DNA of 64,000 nucleotides, taken from positions 1 to 64,000 of the forward strand of contig PAKU01000026.1 in NCBI GenBank assembly GCA_002706265.1, in the 5' to 3' direction. Numbering within the stretch: the stretch's first letter is position 1; every line of letters starts with the position of its first letter. Made by a program: the position numbers and the translations under genes. This document shows positions 30,375 through 41,271 of the stretch, one piece after another. This DNA comes from Polycyclovorans sp. GTDB taxonomy: Bacteria; Pseudomonadota; Gammaproteobacteria; Nevskiales; Nevskiaceae. Under the pieces are notes generated by a model that was given only the letters and a program-made list of their open reading frames with translations, searched no databases and had not been told where the DNA came from.

Positions 30375-30445
30375 TCAGAAATTCAAATTGTTTCTGGCCG
30401 CCGGACACGTCGACCAGCACCGCAGAACTCAAGAAGCCTGATCGC

Positions 30446-30715
30446 TCAGCGACGCAGGCCGAGCTCGCCGATCAATTTCAGATAGCGACCTTCGTCCTTG
30501 CCCTTGAGATAGTCGAGCAGGCTGCGGCGACGATTGACCATTTTCAACAGGCCACGGCGGCTGTGGTGGTCTTTCTTGTTCGCGGAAAAATGGCCCATCA
30601 ACCCGGTGATGCGGGCCGTCAGCAAGGCCACCTGCACTTCAGGCGACCCGGTATCGTTGGCAACGCGCGCGAACTTCTTTGCAACATCAGCCTTCTCGGC
30701 CACAGACATCGTCAT
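30446..30715 (-). CDS. rpsO: 30S ribosomal protein S15
   Basis: 89-residue primary 16S rRNA-binding protein. [16 protein letters not shown] and [24 protein letters not shown] are unmistakable. ATG 30715 (rather than 30709) gives the same N-terminal length as E. coli S15 and has GGAG eight bases upstream. Confidence 0.97.
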   Translation of the reverse strand: MTMSVAEKADVAKKFARVANDTGSPEVQVALLTARITGLMGHFSANKKDHHSRRGLLKMVNRRRSLLDYLKGKDEGRYLKLIGELGLRR

Positions 30716-30800
30716 CTCGAATGCTCCAGAACAGCGTTCATATAAGTCGTTAATCAAGCCGCGTATTGTAGTCAGCGACAGCCCCACCACGCAACTCGCT

Positions 30801-31745
30801 CTAAGGCTTTTCGTCTCTTGAAAGCCACCGTTTCGGCCACAGCAGGCCATCGTCGCGCCAAACGGCCAGGCTGATCGCCACACCTTCCCCGTCGAGAACC
30901 GCCACCTCTCGCTGCGCTGCGCCCACTTCTGACGCGGCGCTGTCTTGCACGGCGATCGGCTGGCCCGCACGGAGCTGTGCCGCCTGCGGCCCCGTAACCA
31001 CCACTTTGGGCCACTGCACCAGCGCCGATGACAGCGGGAGCAGGCAGGCGTCCAACGCGACGTGTCCCCCGTCGCTCGCAATGGCCTGCAGCTGCGAAAG
31101 GGCGTATTGCGTGCCGCGGAATGGCGTGACCCACCGTCGCCGCAAACCGGTGAGATGGGCCAATGTTCCCACTTTTTGCGCCAGGTCTTCAGCCAGCACC
31201 CGAATGTAGGTGCCTTTGGAGCACTGGACGTCGATGACCCATTGCATGGGCTGCCAGTCGACCAGCTTGAGCTGATGAATGACGATGTCTCTGGGCGCGC
31301 GCGCAATCTCCACCCCCTCGCGCGCCAGCGCGTAGAGCCGCTTCCCCTCGTGCTTCAGTGCCGACACCATGGGTGGAATTTGTGTTTGAGGGCCACAACT
31401 GGCGTCGAGCATCGCGATCACTTGCGCGGCATCGTGCGCCGGCACCGATGCCGATTCGACGACCGTGCCGTCTGCGTCTCCGCTGTCGGTTCTGGCCCCC
31501 AAACAAATGGTGGCCCGATAGGCCTTGTCGGACGCCAGCAACTGGCCGCTGAGCTTCGTGGCGTTGCCAAGGCAGATCGGCAGCATGCCGGTGGCCATGG
31601 GGTCCAGGCTGCCGGTGTGCCCGGCCTTGTCCGCCTGGAACAGACGCCGGACCTCCATCAACGCCGCGTTGGAGGTAATGCCTGGGGGTTTGTCGAGCAG
31701 CAAAATGCCATCTACCGCGCGTTTCGGGCGACGCGGTTTGCTCAT
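30801..31745 (-). CDS. truB: tRNA pseudouridine(55) synthase
   Basis: Makes pseudouridine 55 in the T-loop of tRNAs. It has 314 residues. The catalytic D48 is in [12 protein letters not shown]. The KAYRA element, [15 protein letters not shown] and a C-terminal PUA-like region follow. The start ATG lies in a four-base overlap with the rbfA stop. Confidence 0.96.
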   Translation of the reverse strand: MSKPRRPKRAVDGILLLDKPPGITSNAALMEVRRLFQADKAGHTGSLDPMATGMLPICLGNATKLSGQLLASDKAYRATICLGARTDSGDADGTVVESASVPAHDAAQVIAMLDASCGPQTQIPPMVSALKHEGKRLYALAREGVEIARAPRDIVIHQLKLVDWQPMQWVIDVQCSKGTYIRVLAEDLAQKVGTLAHLTGLRRRWVTPFRGTQYALSQLQAIASDGGHVALDACLLPLSSALVQWPKVVVTGPQAAQLRAGQPIAVQDSAASEVGAAQREVAVLDGEGVAISLAVWRDDGLLWPKRWLSRDEKP

Positions 31746-32161
31746 CCGTCGTTGCTGGACCCGTCAACACTGCCGTCGGGCTCGGCCTGCTGGCGTGCGG
31801 CCGCCACACGGTCGTCCGCCGCCCGCGCATCGCGAATGATGGCAGCAATGCGGTCCCCTTCACGCAACGCGCGATCGGCCAGAAATCGCAACTCTGGAAT
31901 GTAGCGCAGGGTGAGTTGCCGGCCCAGATCACGGCGCAGTTTGCCGCTGGCGTGATTCAGCACCTTGACGGACTGCGCCAGCGCGGCGTCGTCGGCAAAG
32001 CTGCTGACCTTGATGTTGGCCGACCGCATATCGGCCGCGGCATCGACTGCAGTGACCGTGATGTCGCCAATGCGCGGATCCCTGAGCTCGCGAATCAGCA
32101 CCGACAGCACTTCCTGCAGTTGCTGATTGATCCTTGAGGTACGGGAAAACTCTTTAGGCAT
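31742..32161 (-). CDS. rbfA: Ribosome-binding factor A
   Basis: 30S maturation and cold-adaptation factor, KH-like fold. The 139 residues include RINQQLQEVLSVLIRELRDPRIG and LTLRYIPELRF. The last 25 residues are a hydrophilic tail. It lies between infB and truB, the standard order. Confidence 0.95.
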   Translation of the reverse strand: MPKEFSRTSRINQQLQEVLSVLIRELRDPRIGDITVTAVDAAADMRSANIKVSSFADDAALAQSVKVLNHASGKLRRDLGRQLTLRYIPELRFLADRALREGDRIAAIIRDARAADDRVAAARQQAEPDGSVDGSSNDG

Positions 32162-32223
32162 GGGCGCCCGATCCTCGCGACGGAAGCGACTTCAATGCCG
32201 TGTCCATGATGAGCGCGGCGACC

Positions 32224-34932
<2,709 letters not shown>

Positions 34933-34964
34933 GCAAATCCTGTGGTTTCCGGCCAGAGCAGCGC

Positions 34965-36452
34965 TCAGGCGTAAACGCGACGGCGAGCCGCCATAATCAA
35001 TTCTGATGCTGCTGCTTCGTCCATCTCGACGCTTTCCAGCAATTCGTCGGTGGCCAGGTCGGCGAGCTCGGTGGCGGTGCGGATACCCGCCTCGTTGAGC
35101 ACATCGGCAACCTGCGCGTCGATCCCCTCGACCGCGAGAAGGTCATCCTTGTCGCTGCCATCGGCGGCCGACTCGGCGCTGGCGATGGCCCGGGTCAGCA
35201 GCACGTCCTGGGCGCGATTTTTCAATTCGGTGACGATCTGTTCATCGAATTCCTCGATGCCCAACATCTCTTCGTCTGGCACATAAGCCACTTCTTCGAG
35301 CGAGGTGAACCCTTCCTGCACGAGGATGAGGGCCACCTCGGCATCGACGTCCAGATCGGCCATGAAGGTCTGCTGGATCGCCTGATTCTCGGTTTCCTTG
35401 CGCGCCTCGGCATCGGCAGCGGTCATCACGTTCAGGGTCCAGCCCGTCAGCTCGGAGGCGAGGCGCACGTTCTGGCCCCCGCGGCCGATTGCCTGGGCAA
35501 GTTTCTCTTCTGATACGCCGATGGTCATCGCATGGGCGTCTTCATCCACGACGATGTTCTCCACCTCGGCCGGGGCCATGGCATTGATCACGAACTGCGC
35601 GGTGTTCTCGTCCCACAGCACGATGTCGACGCGCTCACCCGCCAACTCGTTGGACACGGCCTGCACGCGCGAACCGCGCATGCCCACGCACGCGCCGACC
35701 GGATCGATACGCTTGTCCTTGGCCTGCACCGCAATCTTGGCCCGCAGGCCGGGGTCACGCGCGGCGCCCTTGAGTTCAATCAGGCCCTGGGCGATTTCCG
35801 GCACTTCGAGCTTGAACAGCTCCATCAAAAAGCGCGGATCGGTACGCGAGACGAAGATCTGCGGCCCGCGAATCTGCGCACCCACCTCATAAATGAAACC
35901 GCGGACCCGGTCGCCCGGTCGCAGCGGCTCACGCTGAATCTGGTGGTCACGCGGAATGACTGCCTCGACGTTATTGCCCAGATCCATGATGATCGCGCCG
36001 CGCTCCATGCGCTTGACGATGCCGGTCAACAATTCGCCCACGCGACTGGTGTACGCCGCAACCACCATCGCCCGCTCCGCTTCGCGGATTTTCTGAATGA
36101 TGACCTGCTTGGCCTTCTGGGCCCCGATCCGGCCAAAGTCCACCGAGTCCACCGGCGTCTCGATGACCTCCAACGGCTGAATTTCCGGATGGTCCTTCTG
36201 CGCGTAGGTCAGCTTGATCTGACGCTCCGGGAACTCGAAATCTTCTGAGTCATCCTCCAACACCGTCCACCGGCGATAACTGAGGTATTCGCCCGTTTCA
36301 CGATCAATCTCGACACGGATATCGGCTTCATCCCCGTGATGCTCCTTGGTCGCCGATGCCAGTGCGGCCTCGAGCGCCTTGAAGATAATTTCATGCTCGA
36401 CACCCTTCTCATTGGAGAGGACGTCAACCATCAGCAGGATGTTCTTATTCAT
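34965..36452 (-). CDS. nusA: Transcription termination/antitermination factor NusA
   Basis: Binds RNA polymerase, promotes pausing and takes part in rRNA and phage antitermination. The 495 residues comprise the N-terminal polymerase-binding domain, S1 (about 135-200), two KH domains ([32 protein letters not shown]) and two C-terminal acidic repeats as in E. coli. It overlaps the rimP stop by four bases. Confidence 0.97.
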   Translation of the reverse strand: MNKNILLMVDVLSNEKGVEHEIIFKALEAALASATKEHHGDEADIRVEIDRETGEYLSYRRWTVLEDDSEDFEFPERQIKLTYAQKDHPEIQPLEVIETPVDSVDFGRIGAQKAKQVIIQKIREAERAMVVAAYTSRVGELLTGIVKRMERGAIIMDLGNNVEAVIPRDHQIQREPLRPGDRVRGFIYEVGAQIRGPQIFVSRTDPRFLMELFKLEVPEIAQGLIELKGAARDPGLRAKIAVQAKDKRIDPVGACVGMRGSRVQAVSNELAGERVDIVLWDENTAQFVINAMAPAEVENIVVDEDAHAMTIGVSEEKLAQAIGRGGQNVRLASELTGWTLNVMTAADAEARKETENQAIQQTFMADLDVDAEVALILVQEGFTSLEEVAYVPDEEMLGIEEFDEQIVTELKNRAQDVLLTRAIASAESAADGSDKDDLLAVEGIDAQVADVLNEAGIRTATELADLATDELLESVEMDEAAASELIMAARRRVYA

Positions 36453-36919
36453 GATTTGGCCATTTCACGGTCAAAATCGGGCACCAGACGGGCCCGCTCG
36501 ATATCCTCATACGACACTTGCAGTCGCATTTCGGGAAGCGCAACTTCAATCCCGTTCGCATCGGCTGCCACCAGCACACCGGAGAAGCGGCGCCGATTCT
36601 CACGCGCCACGTGCAACTGAACCTTGATCGTCTCCCCAACAAACCGCTCGAAATGCGCCGGCTTGACCAGCGGACGGTCCATGCCCGGTGACGACACCTC
36701 AAGCTGGTAAGCCGTGCTGATCGGATCTTCAACATCCAGCAGCGCTGCCGCCTCGCGGCTCACGCGCTCACAGTCACCCAAAGTGATGCCGCCCGGCGCG
36801 TCGATGAACAGCCGCAGCATGGCGCTGTGCGAGCCCGCCGAAAACTCGATCAACACCAGCTCGTAACCGAGCGATTCGATCAAAGGCTCCAGCAAGTTGT
36901 TAAGTTTTTGATTAAGCAC
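36449..36919 (-). CDS. rimP: Ribosome maturation factor RimP
   Basis: Needed for 30S assembly. It has 156 residues. LGYELVLIEFS, LRLFIDAPGGITLGDCERVSREAA and VSSPGMDRPLVKPAHFERFVG are typical. The start is GTG 36919; the open frame runs further upstream through the tRNA remnant but that part is not coding. The Shine-Dalgarno is weak. It is the first gene of the rimP-nusA-infB-rbfA-truB-rpsO-pnp operon, which now sits beside the prophage end. Confidence 0.93.
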   Translation of the reverse strand: MLNQKLNNLLEPLIESLGYELVLIEFSAGSHSAMLRLFIDAPGGITLGDCERVSREAAALLDVEDPISTAYQLEVSSPGMDRPLVKPAHFERFVGETIKVQLHVARENRRRFSGVLVAADANGIEVALPEMRLQVSYEDIERARLVPDFDREMAKS

Positions 36920-36953
36920 AGTAAATCTGATTAAGTCCCCACGAAACCGCAAT

Positions 36954-36976
36954 AAAAAAGGCCCACAGAGGGGCCT
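36954..36976 (-). terminator. Terminator between the tRNA remnant and rimP
   Basis: AGGCCC/GGGCCT stem with a six-base loop and a T run on the minus strand. It lies 18 bases past the tRNA-like CCA end, as expected for the terminator of a tRNA-Met gene upstream of rimP. Confidence 0.75.
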
Positions 36977-36993
36977 CGTTTTCCGCCAAAGAT

Positions 36994-37007
36994 TGGTAGC
37001 GGGGGCA
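36994..37007 (-). other. Probable prophage attachment site: 3' end of tRNA-fMet
   Basis: On the minus strand, TGCCCCCGCTACCA equals the acceptor strand and CCA of initiator tRNA genes, but the sequence upstream does not form the rest of a tRNA. Many gammaproteobacteria carry tRNA-fMet directly before rimP. The simplest reading is phage integration into that tRNA, leaving this short duplicate here; the reconstituted tRNA should be at the other end, outside the window. The core length cannot be fixed without the other junction. Confidence 0.65.
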
Positions 37008-37127
37008 CGCTCCGAGCAATATCTGAGCATCCCGTACCGCATCATGATCCCCACGAACGGGCGCGGAGTATAGCGGCGGAGGGGCGGCAAGTACAACAGC
37101 CGGCGGCACCCGGTCGCCTTGGGCGCC

Positions 37128-37144
37128 TGCAAAATAATTTTGCA
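37128..37144. promoter_or_regulatory. 17-bp perfect palindrome, candidate operator
   Basis: TGCAAAAT A ATTTTGCA, six bases upstream of the -35 box of the plus-strand boundary operon. It is AT-rich in a GC-rich setting. A repressor or activator site is likely by position; its protein is unknown. Confidence 0.55.
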
Positions 37145-37150
37145 AAACAC

Positions 37151-37178
37151 TTGCGCCCCTTGGTTTTGTCTGTACAAT
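37151..37178 (+). promoter_or_regulatory. Predicted promoter of the prophage boundary operon
   Basis: TTGCGC (37151-37156) and TACAAT (37173-37178) with a 16-base spacer, about 60 bases before the first gene. No other gene is visible in 36,920-37,240. Confidence 0.55.
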
Positions 37179-37240
37179 AGGCCCATCAGCAGCAAAGCAA
37201 CCGCCCCGGCGGAACCGGGAATCCTGAAAGGAGCAACATC

Positions 37241-37519
37241 ATGAGCAACATCCAAAAAGCCGCCAAAACCCTCACCAGCCAACTTCTTGCCGGCATCGAA
37301 GCGCACGCCGCTAAGATCGACGCCAGCCCGGTTGATTCGGTGATGGCGATGAACGAGGTGGAAGCCACCTTGATCAAGCTGTCGAGCAACATGGCGGAAA
37401 AGGATTTTCAGCAGAGCAACGGCGCCGACATCGCGCGCAGCTACCTGATCGAAGATTTCCGCAAGGTTCAGGTTGCTGAATGCCCCAGCTTTACCGCCCT
37501 CATGCTGAAAAAGTCGTAA
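37241..37519 (+). CDS. Unrecognised 92-residue prophage protein
   Basis: I do not recognise this protein. It is soluble and largely helical in appearance, with no signal or membrane segment and two cysteine-free halves apart from one Cys near the end. A good Shine-Dalgarno (AGGAG, seven bases) precedes ATG 37241. It is the first gene of a four-gene plus-strand operon at the phage/chromosome junction, opposite in direction to the late genes. Such positions often carry lysogenic-conversion or defence genes, but nothing in the sequence proves that here. Confidence 0.75.
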   Translation: MSNIQKAAKTLTSQLLAGIEAHAAKIDASPVDSVMAMNEVEATLIKLSSNMAEKDFQQSNGADIARSYLIEDFRKVQVAECPSFTALMLKKS

Positions 37520-37525
37520 GCCTCC

Positions 37526-37789
37526 ATGCACTACGAAATATCCATTGTCGCCAACCCTTCCGGCTTCGGCGAATTCCAGGCCCAACCCATCAACGGGGAG
37601 GGCTGGGACAGCGCTTGCGACTTACTTGCCGGGATCGCCAACAACACTGCCGAGTACAGCGAGCTAGGCGTCGACGATCTGATCGAGGGCGCCGAAGACA
37701 TTCGGGGGCGGATTCACAGCGAGCCGCCCCGGGTCTTCGCCGCCCGGTTTGGTGATGCGATCCGCTATTTTGGCATCGCCGAGCTTTGA
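37526..37789 (+). CDS. Unrecognised 87-residue acidic prophage protein
   Basis: No family recognised. The protein is acidic (ELGVDDLIEGAEDIRGR) with a beta-like N-terminus (MHYEISIVANPSG). It lies six bases after the previous gene, and its stop overlaps the next start (TTGA), so co-translation is likely. The small acidic shape next to RHH genes would fit an antitoxin partner, inhibitor or DNA mimic, but this is speculation. Confidence 0.7.
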   Translation: MHYEISIVANPSGFGEFQAQPINGEGWDSACDLLAGIANNTAEYSELGVDDLIEGAEDIRGRIHSEPPRVFAARFGDAIRYFGIAEL

Positions 37790-38214
37790 GCGAATCCCTC
37801 ATCCACCTACGCGTCCCGGCGGCCACAAAAGGCCGCTGGATTCGCGCTTCACGGGCCGAGGGCATGCGGCTCACCGATTGGATTGCAAAAGCCGTGGAGG
37901 CACAGATGCCGCAGGCGCTGACCCGCTACACCATCCCTGACGGGATCGATTTTGCTGATCTGCGGCTCGCCCGCGATCCTGACGGCGCGGGGTCGTTTGA
38001 TACCGCGCCACTGGTGACGATCTGCGAGGCCTCGGGCATCGACCCCAACCTCATGAGCAATGAGGACAACGCCAGCGCGATGATCATGGCGTGGTACGCG
38101 GAACACCGGCGGCGCGGCGGCGCTCCCGACCCGGTGCAGGATGATCTGATTGCCGAGGTGCGGGCTGAGGAACGCATCGGCCAGACCGTCAGCCTGCCAC
38201 CTGGTCGGGCATGA
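37786..38214 (+). CDS. Ribbon-helix-helix-like protein with C-terminal extension
   Basis: 142 residues. The N-terminal 40 residues (LIHLRVPAATKGRWIRASRA...LTDWIAKAVEAQM) look like a ribbon-helix-helix DNA-binding unit. The remaining 100 residues are unrecognised and acidic. The start is TTG overlapping the previous stop; no ATG lies close by. It could regulate its own operon through the palindrome upstream. Confidence 0.7.
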   Translation: MSESLIHLRVPAATKGRWIRASRAEGMRLTDWIAKAVEAQMPQALTRYTIPDGIDFADLRLARDPDGAGSFDTAPLVTICEASGIDPNLMSNEDNASAMIMAWYAEHRRRGGAPDPVQDDLIAEVRAEERIGQTVSLPPGRA

Positions 38215-38390
38215 ATAACCACGGCGGCGCTCGCCCAAACTCAGGCCGCCCCACGGTGGGCGACGTCCGCGTCAACGTGCGGCTGGATCGCGCCACCGTG
38301 GATCGCCTGCGGGAGATCGGAGACGGCAACGTGAGCGAGGGGATTCGGCGGGCGGCTAAAACCGCCACCCCACCCGAACCAGCGCCCTGA
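38211..38390 (+). CDS. Small ribbon-helix-helix protein (59 residues)
   Basis: Short basic protein. The N-terminus GGARPNSGRP is frequent in phage DNA-binding proteins. An Arc/CopG-like ribbon-helix-helix follows (VRVNVRLDRATVDRLREIGDGNVSEGIRRA). ATG 38211 overlaps the previous stop (ATGA). The last 35 bases overlap the convergent late gene. Probable transcriptional regulator. Confidence 0.7.
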   Translation: MNNHGGARPNSGRPTVGDVRVNVRLDRATVDRLREIGDGNVSEGIRRAAKTATPPEPAP

Positions 38391-38898
38391 GCGCGCCGCG
38401 CTCATCCTGCTGCACGTCGGCGCCGAGCCGGAACCGGGACACGTCCCGCTCGATCCACACGCCGCCGCGACCGCCGAACGGGTCATAGCTCAGGCCAGCA
38501 GCCCAGGGCCTCACCGGCGGCGGCAACAGGCCGGGCAGGATCGGCACATCGAGCGCCCGCAGAATCGAGCCGTTGGGGCTGGACGCAATGACCCGCTGAC
38601 CACCCTCATCATCACGCACCAGCGACAGGTCGACGCGGCACACCGGGCACCCTGGCGCGTCGGGCTGCACCTCGACCTCGACGCGGCGCACCTCGACGTT
38701 GCCGCGCGGGATGCGGTGCGGTGCAGGCGCGTCGGGCGGCGTCGGGTCGCGCTCGGCAATCACGCTGCCGTCGTCTTGGATCACTGCCGGGCGGTACTCG
38801 ACGCGCTCGATCACCGGGGCGTCGCCCAGCCCCAGTCGGTAGCCGAACACGCCCACCACCCCGGCGAGAATCAGCGACAGGGCTGTTTCGCGCGTCAT
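38356..38898 (-). CDS. Unrecognised membrane-anchored phage protein at the end of the lysis region
   Basis: 180 residues. One N-terminal hydrophobic segment (TALSLILAGVVGVFGYRLGLG) is followed by a Pro-rich stretch with a CPVC pair and a C-terminal part with alternating polar/hydrophobic residues. Position directly after the lysozyme genes and an anchored periplasmic layout would suit a spanin or Rz-like accessory, but no family is recognised. ATG 38898 overlaps the preceding gene. Its 3' end overlaps the convergent RHH gene. Confidence 0.65.
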   Translation of the reverse strand: MTRETALSLILAGVVGVFGYRLGLGDAPVIERVEYRPAVIQDDGSVIAERDPTPPDAPAPHRIPRGNVEVRRVEVEVQPDAPGCPVCRVDLSLVRDDEGGQRVIASSPNGSILRALDVPILPGLLPPPVRPWAAGLSYDPFGGRGGVWIERDVSRFRLGADVQQDERGALRALVRVGWRF

Positions 38899-39383
38899 GC
38901 CGGCACCCCGTCGCGCATCTGCCGCGCCATGGCGAGCACGCGGCGGCGTTCGGTGATGTCGTCGCCGGCCATTGCCGGCCAGCGGCTCAGCAGCAGGCAA
39001 TCACTGGCCGCGTTGTAGTCCGCGCGCCGCAGGGAATCCCACAGGTCGCGCTCGGCCAGCAGGGCGTCGCTGCCGATTACCAGCGCCACGTGCAGCACCA
39101 CGGCCGCGCGCTGCGGATCTAGCTCGGGCAGCGAGAAGATGCGCCCGCGCAACTGGCGCGACACCGCGTACAGATCGGCGCGCAGTTGTGTTTCGGCAAC
39201 GTGGGGCGACAGCGGCTCGCGGGCGATGCGCCACAGCCAGCCTATGACGGTTTCCCCGTTCTCGATGGCCGGTCGGTCGTGAAACGATTCCAGCCGCTGG
39301 ACTGACGCGACGGCTTCGCTCACGTTGCGCGCCTCGCGGGCGTGGAAATCTGCGGTTGCTTTTTCGTCTTCATTCACGCTCAT
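38895..39383 (-). CDS. Lysozyme-fold-like phage protein, probably degenerate
   Basis: 162 residues. The C-terminal two thirds resemble phage muramidases of the T4-lysozyme type (LDPQRAAVVLHVALVIGSDALL; LWDSLRRADYNAASDCLLLSRW; RRRVLAMARQMRDG). The N-terminal segment where the catalytic Glu and the TxGxGH-type region should be reads ENGETVIGWLW and lacks a convincing Glu-Asp-Thr set. It may be an inactive paralogue or structural protein. It overlaps the true lysozyme-like gene by 14 bases. Confidence 0.6.
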   Translation of the reverse strand: MSVNEDEKATADFHAREARNVSEAVASVQRLESFHDRPAIENGETVIGWLWRIAREPLSPHVAETQLRADLYAVSRQLRGRIFSLPELDPQRAAVVLHVALVIGSDALLAERDLWDSLRRADYNAASDCLLLSRWPAMAGDDITERRRVLAMARQMRDGVPA

Positions 39384-40182
39384 CGCCCGCAAGGGGCGCC
39401 CCCGGTTGTAGTGATAGATCGGCCTCGGCATCGCGGCGGCGGCACAGGCCCGGGCCGTTGGGCGTGCCGCGCCACAGCCGGCACATGGCGCGCAGCTCTC
39501 GGGCCACGCACTGCACATCACTGGCCGGCAGGCAGTCGTCACGAATCGCGCGCATCTCGCTCCGGGCGTTGCCGCTCATTGATCCGCCCCGGTTGTAGAC
39601 GAGCGACACAAGCGCGCCCTCGGCGGGCGGCGGCAGGGTTCCCAGGGCGTCACCGAACGCGCGCCGCGTGCGGCGGTGGTACTCGGGAATCGACACGTCG
39701 GCGAACACGCGGTAGGCGTAGCCGTAGGCCGTGCTGATGCCCCGCCACTCGCCGATGCGGGCTTTTGCCGCGTTGCCGGTCACCCCGGCGGACATGGCCA
39801 GCCGCTCGCGCTGCTCATGCAACTGCCAGTCGCGCAGGATCACCCCGCTGGTCTGGTGGCCGCCGTCGTAGCCGATGCCCCATGTCGGACCGCTGGGACC
39901 GCCGGGGTAGTACACGCCAGCCAGCCGGGCGCCGTAGTAGCCGGGGCTGGACACCTCGAATTGCACGATCAGGTCCACCGCGCCGGGGTACACCGTGGGC
40001 GCGGGCGTGGCGGTGGGCACCGGCAACACCGGCTGGGGCGGCAGTGTCGGCACGGCCTCGCGTGCGGCCACCACCACCGGGGCAACCGCTGCACTTACCG
40101 CCGCCTGGCCACCCTCAATCGAGGGCGACTGGCACGCGGCAAGGATCAGCGCGCAGGCCGAAAGAACCAGAGCGCGAGCCAT
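39370..40182 (-). CDS. Lysozyme-like phage lipoprotein, probable endolysin
   Basis: 270 residues. A signal sequence with lipobox LAAC ends near residue 17 (ALVLSACALILAACQ), followed by a Pro/Ala/Val-rich linker. From residue about 70 the lysozyme-like domain begins: VDLIVQFEVSSPGYYGARL, GPTWGIGYDGGHQTSG, LVSLVYNRGGSMSG. The Glu in the first block and the GIGYDGGHQT block fit a GH24-like active site, so peptidoglycan cleavage is likely. Membrane anchoring suggests controlled release at lysis. ATG 40182. Confidence 0.7.
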   Translation of the reverse strand: MARALVLSACALILAACQSPSIEGGQAAVSAAVAPVVVAAREAVPTLPPQPVLPVPTATPAPTVYPGAVDLIVQFEVSSPGYYGARLAGVYYPGGPSGPTWGIGYDGGHQTSGVILRDWQLHEQRERLAMSAGVTGNAAKARIGEWRGISTAYGYAYRVFADVSIPEYHRRTRRAFGDALGTLPPPAEGALVSLVYNRGGSMSGNARSEMRAIRDDCLPASDVQCVARELRAMCRLWRGTPNGPGLCRRRDAEADLSLQPGAPLAGDERE

Positions 40183-40499
40183 AGCACCGCAATCCAGAAC
40201 ACAGCGTTGGTGAGGTACACGGTCACGGCCCCGCGCTCGCCCAGCATCAGGCGGCGCCACAGCTCATGTTTCGCGGTCGCGTCCAGCTCCATTCGCCAGC
40301 GGCGCCACGCGAGATAGCTCAGGCCCAGGGCCGCGAAGCCGTACGCCAGCATCACCGGCAGCTCGGCCAGCCATGCCAGCAGGTCAGGTCCAAGCCCGCC
40401 GCTCATGCCACCCAGCACCACGACTGCGGCAATCGCCAGCGCGGCTTGCAGCGGCAACCAGCCGACGAACTCGGCGAATCGTTGAATGAGCTTGATCAT
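40146..40499 (-). CDS. Small membrane protein, holin candidate
   Basis: 117 residues with three hydrophobic stretches (about 14-34, 44-65 and 92-113) and a charged loop (WRRWRMELDATAKHELWRRL). Its place immediately upstream of the endolysin and the membrane topology suggest a holin. Sequence family not recognised. Confidence 0.6.
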   Translation of the reverse strand: MIKLIQRFAEFVGWLPLQAALAIAAVVVLGGMSGGLGPDLLAWLAELPVMLAYGFAALGLSYLAWRRWRMELDATAKHELWRRLMLGERGAVTVYLTNAVFWIAVLWLALWFFRPAR

Positions 40500-40873
40500 C
40501 CGTCAGCCCTCACCGTCAAATGTCGATCCATCCGCTTGTGCAGCGATGACACCGCGCCTTCGACGCGCCCAATCGACTCATGCAGCGGGGCCATTGCGGC
40601 GCTCATCTCGGACTTTGGCTGGTAATCACGAAACATCGTTTCGCCGATGCTGCCGATCTTCGTCGCCTGCTTTTCGATGTCCTTGCCGAGCTGATCCAGG
40701 CGGCGCTCAAGGCCGCGCTCCATGCCCTTGACATACGCGCCGATCAGCCCCAGCACAATGCCGATGAGCGCCAGCGCGACATCACGCCCGGTCAGAGATT
40801 CGGCAGATGCGTAGGCGACGGTTGACCATGCCAGCGGCAGCACGGCCAGCGGCAACGCCCATTGCCGAATCAC
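40496..40873 (-). CDS. Membrane protein with coiled coil in the lysis cassette
   Basis: 125 residues. Two N-terminal hydrophobic segments (3-22 and 30-47) come first, then a heptad-rich charged stretch (MERGLERRLDQLGKDIEKQ and LHESIGRVEGAVSSLHKRM). It could be a second holin-like or antiholin-like component. GTG start at 40873, overlapping the previous stop. Confidence 0.6.
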   Translation of the reverse strand: MIRQWALPLAVLPLAWSTVAYASAESLTGRDVALALIGIVLGLIGAYVKGMERGLERRLDQLGKDIEKQATKIGSIGETMFRDYQPKSEMSAAMAPLHESIGRVEGAVSSLHKRMDRHLTVRADG

Positions 40874-41271
40874 AACCGCGCCTCAATCAACTTTCGCGCC
40901 CGCTCCGGGCTGATCTTGACACCAGCAGCCATGCCCGCCGCTGCGCTCTCAATCGACCGCCCGTGCTGCACGCTCACGGCATAGCCCCGCGCCTCGCGCC
41001 ACTCTTTGAACCACTGCGCGTTGCTCAGGATCAGGTAACCCAGCCACATGAGCCGCCATTTGTCGCGCACATGCTGGCGCTCATGGGCAATCGTTGCGGC
41101 ATCAGCCTGCGGGTGCGCCCAAACCCAAAACAGGGACGATCGGCCCATGACGCGCCCGCCGTTTTTGCCGCCCAAGTCTTTGCGACGGACAGGCACTTTT
41201 TCGGGCATAGGCGTCCACGACAGAAGATGAAGTAGCAGGAAGGGACCGAAAATAATCAGGAATGCAGTCAT
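40870..41271 (-). CDS. Membrane-anchored protein with HExxH motif
   Basis: 133 residues. An N-terminal membrane segment (FLIIFGPFLLLHLLSW) is followed by a soluble domain with AHERQHVRDKW, a textbook HExxH zinc-protease motif. A third ligand is not obvious. Its position between tail-fibre and lysis genes is unusual for a protease. It might process a tail or lysis protein, or the motif could be coincidental. Confidence 0.6.
   Translation of the reverse strand: MTAFLIIFGPFLLLHLLSWTPMPEKVPVRRKDLGGKNGGRVMGRSSLFWVWAHPQADAATIAHERQHVRDKWRLMWLGYLILSNAQWFKEWREARGYAVSVQHGRSIESAAAGMAAGVKISPERARKLIEARL

Noticed and set aside
36920-37585. Long upstream extension of the rimP reading frame
   Set aside because: It crosses a terminator, the tRNA remnant and the plus-strand phage gene, and nothing in it resembles RimP; GTG 36919 gives the family length.
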